A DNA stretch of 64,000 nt from Fidelibacterota bacterium (lineage in GTDB: Bacteria > Fidelibacterota > Marinisomatia > Marinisomatales > TCS55): positions 71,674 through 135,673 of the forward strand of contig PBPT01000016.1 in NCBI GenBank assembly GCA_002724735.1, given 5' to 3'. A program made the position numbers and the translations under genes. Positions 7,141 to 16,680 of this stretch are shown piece by piece (position 1 is the stretch's first letter; the number at the start of each line of letters is the position of its first letter). The notes under the pieces were generated by a model, which saw nothing but the letters and a program-made list of their open reading frames with translations, ran no database searches and had not been told where the DNA came from.

Positions 7141-10100
7141 ATGGCAAAGCAAAATATTGATATTGGTGTAGAAGGTAATGACGGCACCGGCGATAGTATT
7201 AGAGAATCGTTTCGTAAAGTAAACGAAAATTTCCAAGAACTATATGCAGTATTTGGTATTGGTGGACAGATATCTTTTACAGACCTTAGTGACACGCCAA
7301 ATACATATCAAGGTAATGAAAACAAAATACCAGCAGTAAAAAGCGATGGTAGTGGTGTTAGCTTACTTCAGCTAGCTTCAAATAATGCTTTAGACGGCAC
7401 TATTGATACTATTGGCTTTGATTATACTGTAGATGGTAAACTAGTAATTAAACAACTAGTTTCTAAGGTTTCTAACGACCCAGTTCCAACACTAGGTGGT
7501 CCATTAGATGCGGCTACACAGCCTATTGCAAACGTAGCTGTTACGCAAGCCGCAATTGATACATTTAACTCTGTACATAATACATCTTATACTATATCAG
7601 ATTTAGTTATTAATAAAGCTTATGCAGATAGTAACTATCAACAAAAAGATGTTGCAGGTGGAGGTTTAAGACTAGGCGACGAACCAACTGATGTTTCTGC
7701 TTATACACTTACTGTTGGTTCATTAAATTTAGGTAATCTTGTTATATCAGGACACGGATTAACAGGAAGTTATACTGGTGCAGGATTTAAATGGAAATCA
7801 ACTGGAACTGATCCAAGTAATGTTGTAACCGGAAATACTTACTTTACAAGGATTATAGATGATAATAACATTAGCTTGCATACAACATCTGCAGGAGCTA
7901 TTGCAAATACAGGAAGAATACTATTAAGTGGTGGCACAGGTACATTTACAATTACAGATGCGGCATATGATGCTACACTTACAGGCAATTGGTTAGATAA
8001 CGTAGCACTACCTAGAAAGTCTGTTGTACGTAGACAAGGCGATACAATGGCTGGCACATTAAACTTATTTGATCATCCAGGTGAACTAGCTGGTAAAGGT
8101 ACACCATACGGTCCTGATGATCTACAAGCAGTATCTAAATTATATGTCGATAATGTTGCGGCTACAAGTGATGTAAACATCTTTGTTACAATGAAAGGTG
8201 ACGATACGCAACGTTACACACCAGACGGTAAACAAGGTAGAGCAATTGGTTATGCATACAGAACTATAAATGCCGCGGCTAGAAAGGCTGAAGAAATAAT
8301 TGTTTCAGCACCTCCTGAGCCAGGTCCTTATATGCAAACACTTACATTTAATACTGGTGCAACTAATTCTACTGTGAACACAGCAGGTATTACTTCTCCA
8401 ATAAGTGGCAGAACAAATGCTAGAACACTTGTAATAAACAACAAAGAGTTTGTTGCAAAAGAAACAACTGCATATATGAATGCAACATACCCCGACCATA
8501 AAGGAAAGTATGATGAAGAAGCATTTGAAAAGCGTATAGAAGAAATACTAGATAGTGTTTCATTAGATGCATTATTAGGAAACAATGCAAACTTCTTATC
8601 AAGGTATGCAGGATTAACTTACTATGCAAGTGTTGAAGGGCAAATACTTATAGGCACACAAAAAACAGAAACTGTAGCTGGTATTACATACGCTAAAACC
8701 ATTGTTAAAAATAATATCCTAACTAATACAGCAGTTTCAACAAACTATCAAACACAAGTAACACAATTTATTAATAATGCTATTGTTCCAGATGCACAAG
8801 CTGATGATGCAATTGATGCTAAGTTTCAAATTGTACTAGATGTTATTAATAATGGTGCATTAAACGCACCTGCTATTGTTGATGGAACTACTACATACAA
8901 AATTAACGCAAATAATGGTAACTTTGGTTACTTAGATCAAGCTAATCCAAACAACACTGATGCTATTCCTGGTAAAGTTCTTAGAGGTAGAACTTCAGGT
9001 GCTATAGGCTTAATGGTTGACTATAAACATGAGTCTGGCACAAGAGCAGTTAGTATTGCAACCACTGATGAAATTGAGTTACAACTTCTTACGCCAGTGG
9101 AATTTATTCCTGGTGAAGAATTAGAATATGGAAACGTTCAAAATTCAACACAAGTTGTATTAATTGTTGAATCAGGAATATACGAAGAAGACTTTCCTAT
9201 TAAAGTTCCAACTAATGTTTCCATTAGGGGAGACGAGCAAAGACGAGTAATTGTTCGTCCTAAGAAACGTGTTTCACAATCCCGTTATGCTGACACATAT
9301 TTTTACAGAGATGCTGAATTTGATGGTTTAGTTTTAGGTGTATCTGAAATAAACTCATTAAAATTTGAAACACAGATTAATTCTTCAAGAACAGCAGGAA
9401 CTTATACTGTAACAAGTTCTAACATGACTACTAGCAAGCTAGGAAAAAATGCAACAATTACTGTAGTCATTGACAGCAATGGTGCAGTTGAATCTGCAAC
9501 ACCAACTGTAAAAGGTGAGGATTTTGTAAAAGACGAAACAATAACTATAGAAGATTCTCAATTAGGTGCAGGTGGAGCACCATCTGTTATATTAACAGTT
9601 GATACAATTTTAAATGGAGATGTTTATAAAAATCCATTAACAGGAACATTTGATGGATACTTTGGTTACCATTATTTAGAAAAACCAGGAAGTTTAAAAA
9701 ATATTGGTGCTGGCTATACCAACGTAGGTAATTGGGAAACATCAGCACTTACGTTTATAGACAACAAAGAATTCATTCAAGAACAAGTTGTAAACTATGT
9801 AGAAACAACTTATCCAGCTTTGCCGGCAGGTGCAATTTATTCTAGGGCAAAATGGTTTGGATGGGTAGGTAAAATTGTTGATGCTATTATAAAAGATTTA
9901 AGACTTGGTGGTAATGAATTTATTTTAGAAGAACAAGGTGATATTTACTGGGAAGGTAAAACAGACTCTTCTTTACCAAGTGATTACTATGATGAATGGG
10001 TAGCTGGTGTTAGTCATATCTATACTATGGCTAATAAACTATTACAAGGACAGGCTCCAACAACATTATATAATCAATCAGGAGGAAGTGCAAGTGATAG

Positions 10101-13100
10101 AGTTTATGCACAAGATTTAACAAATGGAGATTCTGCTCCTGCTAATTGGTCTGCAGGAAAATTATATAGATTGCAAGATGTTGTTAAATTTACATCAGCA
10201 GGAGTTGTTAGATATTATATTCCAAAAATCCAGCACACATCAGGAAGCACTTTTGATGCAACTGAAATTGCTACATTTTGGACTGAAATAGATACAATTG
10301 ATACAACTGTACAGAATTTTATTAATAGCGTTAACTTTGCATTTAACGCCGCATACAATCCACCGAAGCGTAACCAAGATTTAGATGTATTCTTGCTTAA
10401 TGATGCAACAATTTTAAGAAACATGACTGTACAAGGTCAGGGCGGATTTATGGGTGTACTTGATCCAGACGGACAGGTCCTTACAAAATCTCCATATATT
10501 CAAACAGGTTCTAGCTTTGCGGCATCGTTAAACAAACAAGCATTTAGAGGCGGATTATATACAGACGCATTTGTAGGTAACTCAGCAATTAGAGTAACAG
10601 GTAGGGTTGCAAATGATCCATTTAGATTGACCATTCAAAGTTTAGGCTCACAAGCTGATCCACAAGGCTTATTTGTAAGACGTCCGCAAACTCCATGTGC
10701 ATTTTACATTGATGGTAGACGTTTCCAAGTTAACGCCCTAACAAATTACGATAAGTCACTAGGTACAGCAGAAATTGTATTGGATAGAAGTTCAAACGGT
10801 GGAATAGGTTTTACAGGAACTACTAGTGAATTAATAACTGGATTTAACTTAACGCAAGTAGGTACGTTTAACTTTGACGAAACTAAATGTGAAAGAGATA
10901 CTGGATACATTTTAGATGCGGTGGCTTTTGATTTAGCGTTGAATACAAACTACAACCAAGTTACAAATGGTCTAGCTTATCAGCGTAATGGTGTTAGCAC
11001 TTATTTACAATCAAATCAAAAAACACAGACTATTGCGGCTATTCAAGTTGCAAAAGCGGCGACAGCGGCCTTATCTAACGTAGCGTCTGATGCTACTGCA
11101 CTGTCTAGGTCAAACGCCGCATTTGATGAAATAATTGATATTATTGATAATGGTGCTTTGGGTACAGAACAAGCCGCAGATACTATTACTTTTTCTACCC
11201 CAGGATCTTTACCCACAGCAAATGCAGTAGAAGCAAGAACAAAGCTACAAGAAAACAGAGTTTTCTTAGGCGCAGAAGCAGTAGCATACATAAATTTAAA
11301 TAGTCCTGCACCAGGATACGATCAAGTTAAATGTGCTAGAGATGTAAGATTTTTAATTGATGCTTTATCATACGATATTAACTACGGTGGTAACCAAGCA
11401 TCAAGAATTGCGGCAAGATCATATGTAGACGACGGTGTTCCTGTACTGGCAGCCGCAGAAATAACACCTACTGCAAATGCTTTGAATCATATCAAGGGTT
11501 TACTATCTGATATTATTCAAGGTAATGCTATTACAAAATCAACAGGCAATACTGAAACACAGGTCACTGCTGGTCTAACAGCAACAGCAACCGAAGCTAC
11601 ACAGTTGGTTAGCTTGTTTGATATTACAATAAATGTTATCCAAGCATCTAATCTTAATAGTGTACCAGCTTTAATTAATCCAGATGTTACATGGGCTACT
11701 AGTGCATTACAAACTGCAAAAAGTTCTATAGAAAGTAATAAAGCACTTATCATAAGAAAAACTGTCCAGAGTGTTGCGGCACCAATTGATATTACACTAC
11801 AAACAGCTGGTAACAGAAGTATGTTAGGTAATGACTTTACACAAATAAATGATCTAGGTTATGGATTAGTTGCTGTTAACGGTGGTATATCAGAAATGGT
11901 ATCTATGTTTACATACTATTGTCATGCAAGTTACTATTCTAAAAACGGATCACAAATTAGATCACTTACGGGTTCAAGTTGTTACGGCGAATTTGGATTA
12001 GTTGCAGAAGGATCTGATCCAAACGAAATACCAGATGCTGTATCCTTAGCAGAAGATATGGTAATGCCAGGCAAAATATTCTCAGCTTCGGTTGTTTTAC
12101 AGTTAACAGGACCTGTACAGGCTGTAGCAGGTGAAACATTTACACAGGCCAGTTCAGGTGCAACAGGTGTAGTAGTTATTTCAACTGGCGCTAACGGAAG
12201 TGTAAACATCTATCTTAGAAATAGTTCAGGATCATTTGATACAACAAATCAAATTACAGGATCAACCACAGGTGCATTAGGTGCTAATTCAGTACCGTTA
12301 TCAGTAGATGCAACAGGTTATACTAATGCGGCTACTACAGCTTACATGTATGTGTACGATTTTAAAGATATTCCATCGAATAGATCAGAGTTTGATATCT
12401 ATCATACAAATGCTTCACCTAATCCTGTGCAAGGAAGATATGAAGTTTCTAATATTGAATTAGCAACACCTTACTTGGCTGGTTACAATGGAGTAGGCGT
12501 AGGAGGAAGTCCTCCTATTACTGCAACACAAACAGTAGCAGTAGGTACAGCTAACAATGCACGTTTTCAAATACGAAAGACAAAAACCGATGGCTATTCT
12601 GTTGTAGTAACTACACCAGGAACTGACTATAGAGAAAATGATACGTTTTTAGTTACAGGCGATCTATTAGGTGGTGCAACACCTACTAATGATGCAACTA
12701 TTACAGTTACCCAAGTAGACAGTGGAGATAGTACACCTAGCACAGGTGCAATTACAGGAGCATCTATTGCAGGTACAGCAGATACAACATCAGACGAAAC
12801 ACCGACTTATAGTGGTGCAATTTACAAATTAAACTTTAGTACTTCGTCTGCTCAATATGCACAAAATGGGGTAATTGCTCAACCATCCCATAATGATATA
12901 GTTAACTATAGACGTAATGAAACACATATTTTAAATGATTTGGCACAGCCAGACTTGTTAACTATTAGACCAAGCACTGCGGTACTATTTAATGAAAATC
13001 TTGGTTTCTTTTATAGATCAATTTCGTTTTTAACAAGTAATAGTTTAGGCACTGCTTTAGGTGCAAATAGTATTCAAGCAGGATTTGATAGTGCATTTGA

Positions 13101-15939
13101 TTATATTAGATTAACAATTGATAACACTAGGGCAACTGAAACTGCACTAAGTGGTACAGGGACAACTAAAGGATCCACAGCAGGAGATGTAAGACTAGCA
13201 CTTCAAGCAGTAGCAGATGCTAATGAAAAATTTAGACTTAACAATAATGTTAGGACACCAGAAGCTTACAGACCCGCTGGCTGGACAAGTTCATCATTAA
13301 CTGAAGCTCCAATTATAACTTGGGCAGGTAAAAAACACTATGTATACAATTATAGAGGTGTCAACGGAGCAGGAGCAGAACAAGTATCAGCTTCTGATGA
13401 TGTTTACGCTATAGTCGATCTTGCAGATGTAGGGGAAACAATTAATTCTACAAATGCAACAGGTATACATAGTACAGTTATATTAGGTAATCTAACTAAT
13501 ACAATACGTGCAGGTCTACAAGCAGGTGCGACTGGTGATGTTACTGTTAACATTTCAACATGTAGAGCTACAGGACATGATTTCTTAGATATCGGTACAG
13601 GCGGCTTTAATGCTACAAACTATCCAAACTTTATTTTTGGTCCTCCGGGTGAAAAGAATGCCGCTCAAGAAGTTGTTGAGAAAAACAAAGGTAGAGTTTT
13701 CTTTGTTAGTACAGACCAAAATGGTATTTTTAGGGTTGGTAAATTTTTCCAAGTTGACCAAGGTACAGGTACTGTAACATTTAGTGCAAGTATAGCGTTA
13801 TCAGATGTTGACGGACTTGGATTTAAGCGAGGAGTTGTGATTACTGAATTCTCAACAGATACAGCAATGACAGACAACGCTAGTGATACAGTTCCAACAG
13901 AAGGTGCTGTCAGAGGATATGTCAACAGACGTTTAGGTTATGATGTTAATGGTACAGCAGTAGCAAACAAGTTAGGGCCAGGTGTACTTGCTCCTAATGG
14001 TGTTGTACCAATGACTGGTGACTTAAATGCCGCGAGTAACACAATTACAAACTTAAAAACACCAGCACAAGACAGCGATGCGGCTACTAAATCTTATGTT
14101 GATAATATTGGTGGTAGTATTGACGTACCAGCACTTAGAAGTTCTGAATATAATGATTATTCTGCAGGTAACTTATTTGTTGCCACAGGAGAAAAGAAAC
14201 TTATTATTAGTGCAGGTTCTATTGTAAGTGGACCGTTTGTTCAAGGACAAACTATAAGCGGTAATAACAGTGGTGCAACTGGTACTATAGTTGACTTAAA
14301 AACAACAACAAATGTTGAAGGTAATGTTGTTGAAATAACTTACACTCCAGTAACAGGAACATTTACAGATGGTTTACCAGCAGGTGGCGGCGAAACACAA
14401 GATACAGTTAGTGTAGTTGGCGGCGCCCAAGGTACACTTGTAAAAGGACCAATTGACGTCTGGGCAAACGGTATTGCAACAACTTCAAGTGATATAACAT
14501 TTACGCCTACAAGACAAAGAACTATTGTCGGAGGAGTTGTAACAGATAGATATGTAGATTTAGACATACAATACAAAGTAGGCTCTATTGTTAATGCTGA
14601 CGTAAGTGGTTCAGCAGGGATTTCACAAAGTAAACTTGCAATGACTGCCGCAGGCACTAGAGTAAATGCTGTAAATATTGATCAATCTGATTTAGGTTTA
14701 AGTGCATACGATCAAGCAGTATTTACAACAACAAATGGATTTGTTAGTATTGCTGATGGCCAACTTAACCTTAAGAAGATTCAACGTATTAGTGATGGAA
14801 CTGTATTAGGTAATTGGAGTGGAGATAGTAGTGACAATGATATAGATGAAATATCATTTTCAACAGTAGTTTCACAAGGCGGCGGTATAGGCGATGCTGA
14901 CTTAACTACAACAGTAGGAGCAGCCGCAGATCCAGGTGAAGCTGTAATTAAAACAGGTTCAGGAACATATGCTGTAAGTAATGTAACAAAAACTGGTGAA
15001 GTAAACAGTATTGTTAAGACAGATACTTCCGGAAGTATACAAGTAAATTCATTGATACTTGGTGGTGATCCAACATATGAAATTTTATCACTAGATACTA
15101 CAACAGTCATTATGAAAACACCTGCACAAGGTGAAATACTTAGGGCAACAGGTACAAATGGTACAAGCTCAAACGGTGCACCTGATATACTAATGGCAGG
15201 TAGTCTTAACATAGACGGCACTGGTGTTGCAGAAAGTACATTACAAAATGCTTCAAACTTTAATGGCGAAGCTGTCTTAGGTGTTGATTGGATTTATTCT
15301 AGCTTTATTGAAGCTCCAGGCGAAAAGGGAGCGGCAAGTACAGCTATTGCAATTGGTGCTAATACAGGTAAAACTGCGGCAGGACAAGTAGGTATTGTTA
15401 CAGCTGATAGCGGAACTTCTTCTAGTGTTGTACCATTTATTTTTAGTAGTACAGGTGCTTTACCAGATGTTACAAATACATACGATATTGGTAGTGCAAC
15501 ATTAAAATATAAAGACATTTATGCTACTACGTTTTATGGAACAGCTACAGAAGCTTACTACGCTGACTTAGCTGAGAATTACATAGCGGATCAAGATTAT
15601 GAAGCAGGTACGGTACTTGTGTTTGGTGGTGAAAAAGAATTAACAACAACACAGGCAAAAGGTGATAGAAGAGTTGCAGGTATAGTATCTACTGAACCAG
15701 CACACTTAATGAATTCAGCTTTAGAAGGTAAGCATGTGACACCTTTAGCACTACAAGGTAGAGTGCCTTGTAAAGTGATAGGCTTGGTTATGAAAGGCGA
15801 CATGTTAGTTACAAGTGCTATTCCAGGATATGCTATTGTAGACAACAATCCAAAAGTTGGTACTGTCATTGGTAAGGCTGTAGGAAGCAAAACAGATAGC
15901 GACCGTGGCGTAGTTGAAATTGTAGTAGGTAAGCATTAA
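7141..15939 (+). CDS. giant tail-fibre/adhesin structural protein (2932 aa)
   Basis: N-terminal module IDIGVEGNDGTGDSIRESFRKVNENFQELY shared with neighbouring virion genes; beta-rich repeats; C-terminus YYADLAENYIADQDYEAGTVLVFGGEKELT typical of marine myophage fibres. Confidence 0.85.
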   Translation: MAKQNIDIGVEGNDGTGDSIRESFRKVNENFQELYAVFGIGGQISFTDLSDTPNTYQGNENKIPAVKSDGSGVSLLQLASNNALDGTIDTIGFDYTVDGKLVIKQLVSKVSNDPVPTLGGPLDAATQPIANVAVTQAAIDTFNSVHNTSYTISDLVINKAYADSNYQQKDVAGGGLRLGDEPTDVSAYTLTVGSLNLGNLVISGHGLTGSYTGAGFKWKSTGTDPSNVVTGNTYFTRIIDDNNISLHTTSAGAIANTGRILLSGGTGTFTITDAAYDATLTGNWLDNVALPRKSVVRRQGDTMAGTLNLFDHPGELAGKGTPYGPDDLQAVSKLYVDNVAATSDVNIFVTMKGDDTQRYTPDGKQGRAIGYAYRTINAAARKAEEIIVSAPPEPGPYMQTLTFNTGATNSTVNTAGITSPISGRTNARTLVINNKEFVAKETTAYMNATYPDHKGKYDEEAFEKRIEEILDSVSLDALLGNNANFLSRYAGLTYYASVEGQILIGTQKTETVAGITYAKTIVKNNILTNTAVSTNYQTQVTQFINNAIVPDAQADDAIDAKFQIVLDVINNGALNAPAIVDGTTTYKINANNGNFGYLDQANPNNTDAIPGKVLRGRTSGAIGLMVDYKHESGTRAVSIATTDEIELQLLTPVEFIPGEELEYGNVQNSTQVVLIVESGIYEEDFPIKVPTNVSIRGDEQRRVIVRPKKRVSQSRYADTYFYRDAEFDGLVLGVSEINSLKFETQINSSRTAGTYTVTSSNMTTSKLGKNATITVVIDSNGAVESATPTVKGEDFVKDETITIEDSQLGAGGAPSVILTVDTILNGDVYKNPLTGTFDGYFGYHYLEKPGSLKNIGAGYTNVGNWETSALTFIDNKEFIQEQVVNYVETTYPALPAGAIYSRAKWFGWVGKIVDAIIKDLRLGGNEFILEEQGDIYWEGKTDSSLPSDYYDEWVAGVSHIYTMANKLLQGQAPTTLYNQSGGSASDRVYAQDLTNGDSAPANWSAGKLYRLQDVVKFTSAGVVRYYIPKIQHTSGSTFDATEIATFWTEIDTIDTTVQNFINSVNFAFNAAYNPPKRNQDLDVFLLNDATILRNMTVQGQGGFMGVLDPDGQVLTKSPYIQTGSSFAASLNKQAFRGGLYTDAFVGNSAIRVTGRVANDPFRLTIQSLGSQADPQGLFVRRPQTPCAFYIDGRRFQVNALTNYDKSLGTAEIVLDRSSNGGIGFTGTTSELITGFNLTQVGTFNFDETKCERDTGYILDAVAFDLALNTNYNQVTNGLAYQRNGVSTYLQSNQKTQTIAAIQVAKAATAALSNVASDATALSRSNAAFDEIIDIIDNGALGTEQAADTITFSTPGSLPTANAVEARTKLQENRVFLGAEAVAYINLNSPAPGYDQVKCARDVRFLIDALSYDINYGGNQASRIAARSYVDDGVPVLAAAEITPTANALNHIKGLLSDIIQGNAITKSTGNTETQVTAGLTATATEATQLVSLFDITINVIQASNLNSVPALINPDVTWATSALQTAKSSIESNKALIIRKTVQSVAAPIDITLQTAGNRSMLGNDFTQINDLGYGLVAVNGGISEMVSMFTYYCHASYYSKNGSQIRSLTGSSCYGEFGLVAEGSDPNEIPDAVSLAEDMVMPGKIFSASVVLQLTGPVQAVAGETFTQASSGATGVVVISTGANGSVNIYLRNSSGSFDTTNQITGSTTGALGANSVPLSVDATGYTNAATTAYMYVYDFKDIPSNRSEFDIYHTNASPNPVQGRYEVSNIELATPYLAGYNGVGVGGSPPITATQTVAVGTANNARFQIRKTKTDGYSVVVTTPGTDYRENDTFLVTGDLLGGATPTNDATITVTQVDSGDSTPSTGAITGASIAGTADTTSDETPTYSGAIYKLNFSTSSAQYAQNGVIAQPSHNDIVNYRRNETHILNDLAQPDLLTIRPSTAVLFNENLGFFYRSISFLTSNSLGTALGANSIQAGFDSAFDYIRLTIDNTRATETALSGTGTTKGSTAGDVRLALQAVADANEKFRLNNNVRTPEAYRPAGWTSSSLTEAPIITWAGKKHYVYNYRGVNGAGAEQVSASDDVYAIVDLADVGETINSTNATGIHSTVILGNLTNTIRAGLQAGATGDVTVNISTCRATGHDFLDIGTGGFNATNYPNFIFGPPGEKNAAQEVVEKNKGRVFFVSTDQNGIFRVGKFFQVDQGTGTVTFSASIALSDVDGLGFKRGVVITEFSTDTAMTDNASDTVPTEGAVRGYVNRRLGYDVNGTAVANKLGPGVLAPNGVVPMTGDLNAASNTITNLKTPAQDSDAATKSYVDNIGGSIDVPALRSSEYNDYSAGNLFVATGEKKLIISAGSIVSGPFVQGQTISGNNSGATGTIVDLKTTTNVEGNVVEITYTPVTGTFTDGLPAGGGETQDTVSVVGGAQGTLVKGPIDVWANGIATTSSDITFTPTRQRTIVGGVVTDRYVDLDIQYKVGSIVNADVSGSAGISQSKLAMTAAGTRVNAVNIDQSDLGLSAYDQAVFTTTNGFVSIADGQLNLKKIQRISDGTVLGNWSGDSSDNDIDEISFSTVVSQGGGIGDADLTTTVGAAADPGEAVIKTGSGTYAVSNVTKTGEVNSIVKTDTSGSIQVNSLILGGDPTYEILSLDTTTVIMKTPAQGEILRATGTNGTSSNGAPDILMAGSLNIDGTGVAESTLQNASNFNGEAVLGVDWIYSSFIEAPGEKGAASTAIAIGANTGKTAAGQVGIVTADSGTSSSVVPFIFSSTGALPDVTNTYDIGSATLKYKDIYATTFYGTATEAYYADLAENYIADQDYEAGTVLVFGGEKELTTTQAKGDRRVAGIVSTEPAHLMNSALEGKHVTPLALQGRVPCKVIGLVMKGDMLVTSAIPGYAIVDNNPKVGTVIGKAVGSKTDSDRGVVEIVVGKH

Positions 15940-16106
15940 TGAACGAAGAACATCAAAATCTATTAAGTAAACAATATTTAAAACAACTTGTAAAAGAAGG
16001 AGCTCCCTTATCGCAAGATAGAAAAAATGAGCAAAAACGTGAAGTAATTGTTACGGCAGGAAAAATTAGAATACAAGTTGATAAAGGGAACCTAACAAAT
16101 GGCTAG
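15939..16106 (+). CDS. small hypothetical protein (55 aa)
   Basis: TAATG overlap with the upstream gene; MNEEHQNLLSKQYLKQLVKEGAPLSQDRKNEQKREVIVTAGKIRIQVDKGNLTNG. Confidence 0.6.
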   Translation: MNEEHQNLLSKQYLKQLVKEGAPLSQDRKNEQKREVIVTAGKIRIQVDKGNLTNG

Positions 16107-16638
16107 ACAAACTATAAACATAGGTACAAGTGCAAACAAAGGTGACGGGGATCCTTTACGTACAGCGTTTACAAAGATTAATAATAATTTTAGTGAACTT
16201 TATGGCGGGAACTTTGCAGAACCAACAGCGTTAAATACAAATCTTGCAAGTTCGCAAGACGGTGTACATGATTTAGGCACATCTGGTAAACAATGGCGCA
16301 ATCTACATGTAAAAGACTTTGTTTACATAGGAGGTACTAGATTAAGTGTTAGTGCAACAGGAACTTTACTTGTAAATAATGCGGCTATTACAGCAGATGC
16401 TATTAAAGGTTCTGTATTTGCGGACGACTCATCCTTGTTAGTTGATGGGATAAATGGAAAATTTTATGGGCACTTGACAGGAGATGTAAATGGTAGTGTA
16501 TTTGGTGACGATAGTACAATATTAGTAGATGCAGTAAATGGAAACATACCCGGGTATGTTAAATTAAGTGTATTAAAATCAGAAGTTGCGGCTAGCACAA
16601 GTTTTGCTGATTTTCAATTAAGGATTGCGGCACTATAA
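16099..16638 (+). CDS. tail-fibre-like structural protein
   Basis: N-terminal INIGTSANKGDGDPLRTAFTKINNNFSELYG module; GSVFADDSSLLVDGINGK repeats. Confidence 0.8.
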   Translation: MARQTINIGTSANKGDGDPLRTAFTKINNNFSELYGGNFAEPTALNTNLASSQDGVHDLGTSGKQWRNLHVKDFVYIGGTRLSVSATGTLLVNNAAITADAIKGSVFADDSSLLVDGINGKFYGHLTGDVNGSVFGDDSTILVDAVNGNIPGYVKLSVLKSEVAASTSFADFQLRIAAL

Positions 16639-16646
16639 TGGGTTAC

Positions 16647-16654
16647 GATAAATA
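16647..16654 (+). promoter_or_regulatory. late promoter motif GATAAATA
   Basis: 27 nt upstream of the 16681 CDS. Confidence 0.6.
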
Positions 16655-16680
16655 TATAAAACAGCAGGATGTAAATTAAC

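Noticed and set aside
7839-15890. Many antisense ORFs of 60-146 aa in the giant fibre gene (for example 14781..15221)
   Set aside because: Low-complexity shadow ORFs opposite a long coherent coding frame, with no RBS or domain.
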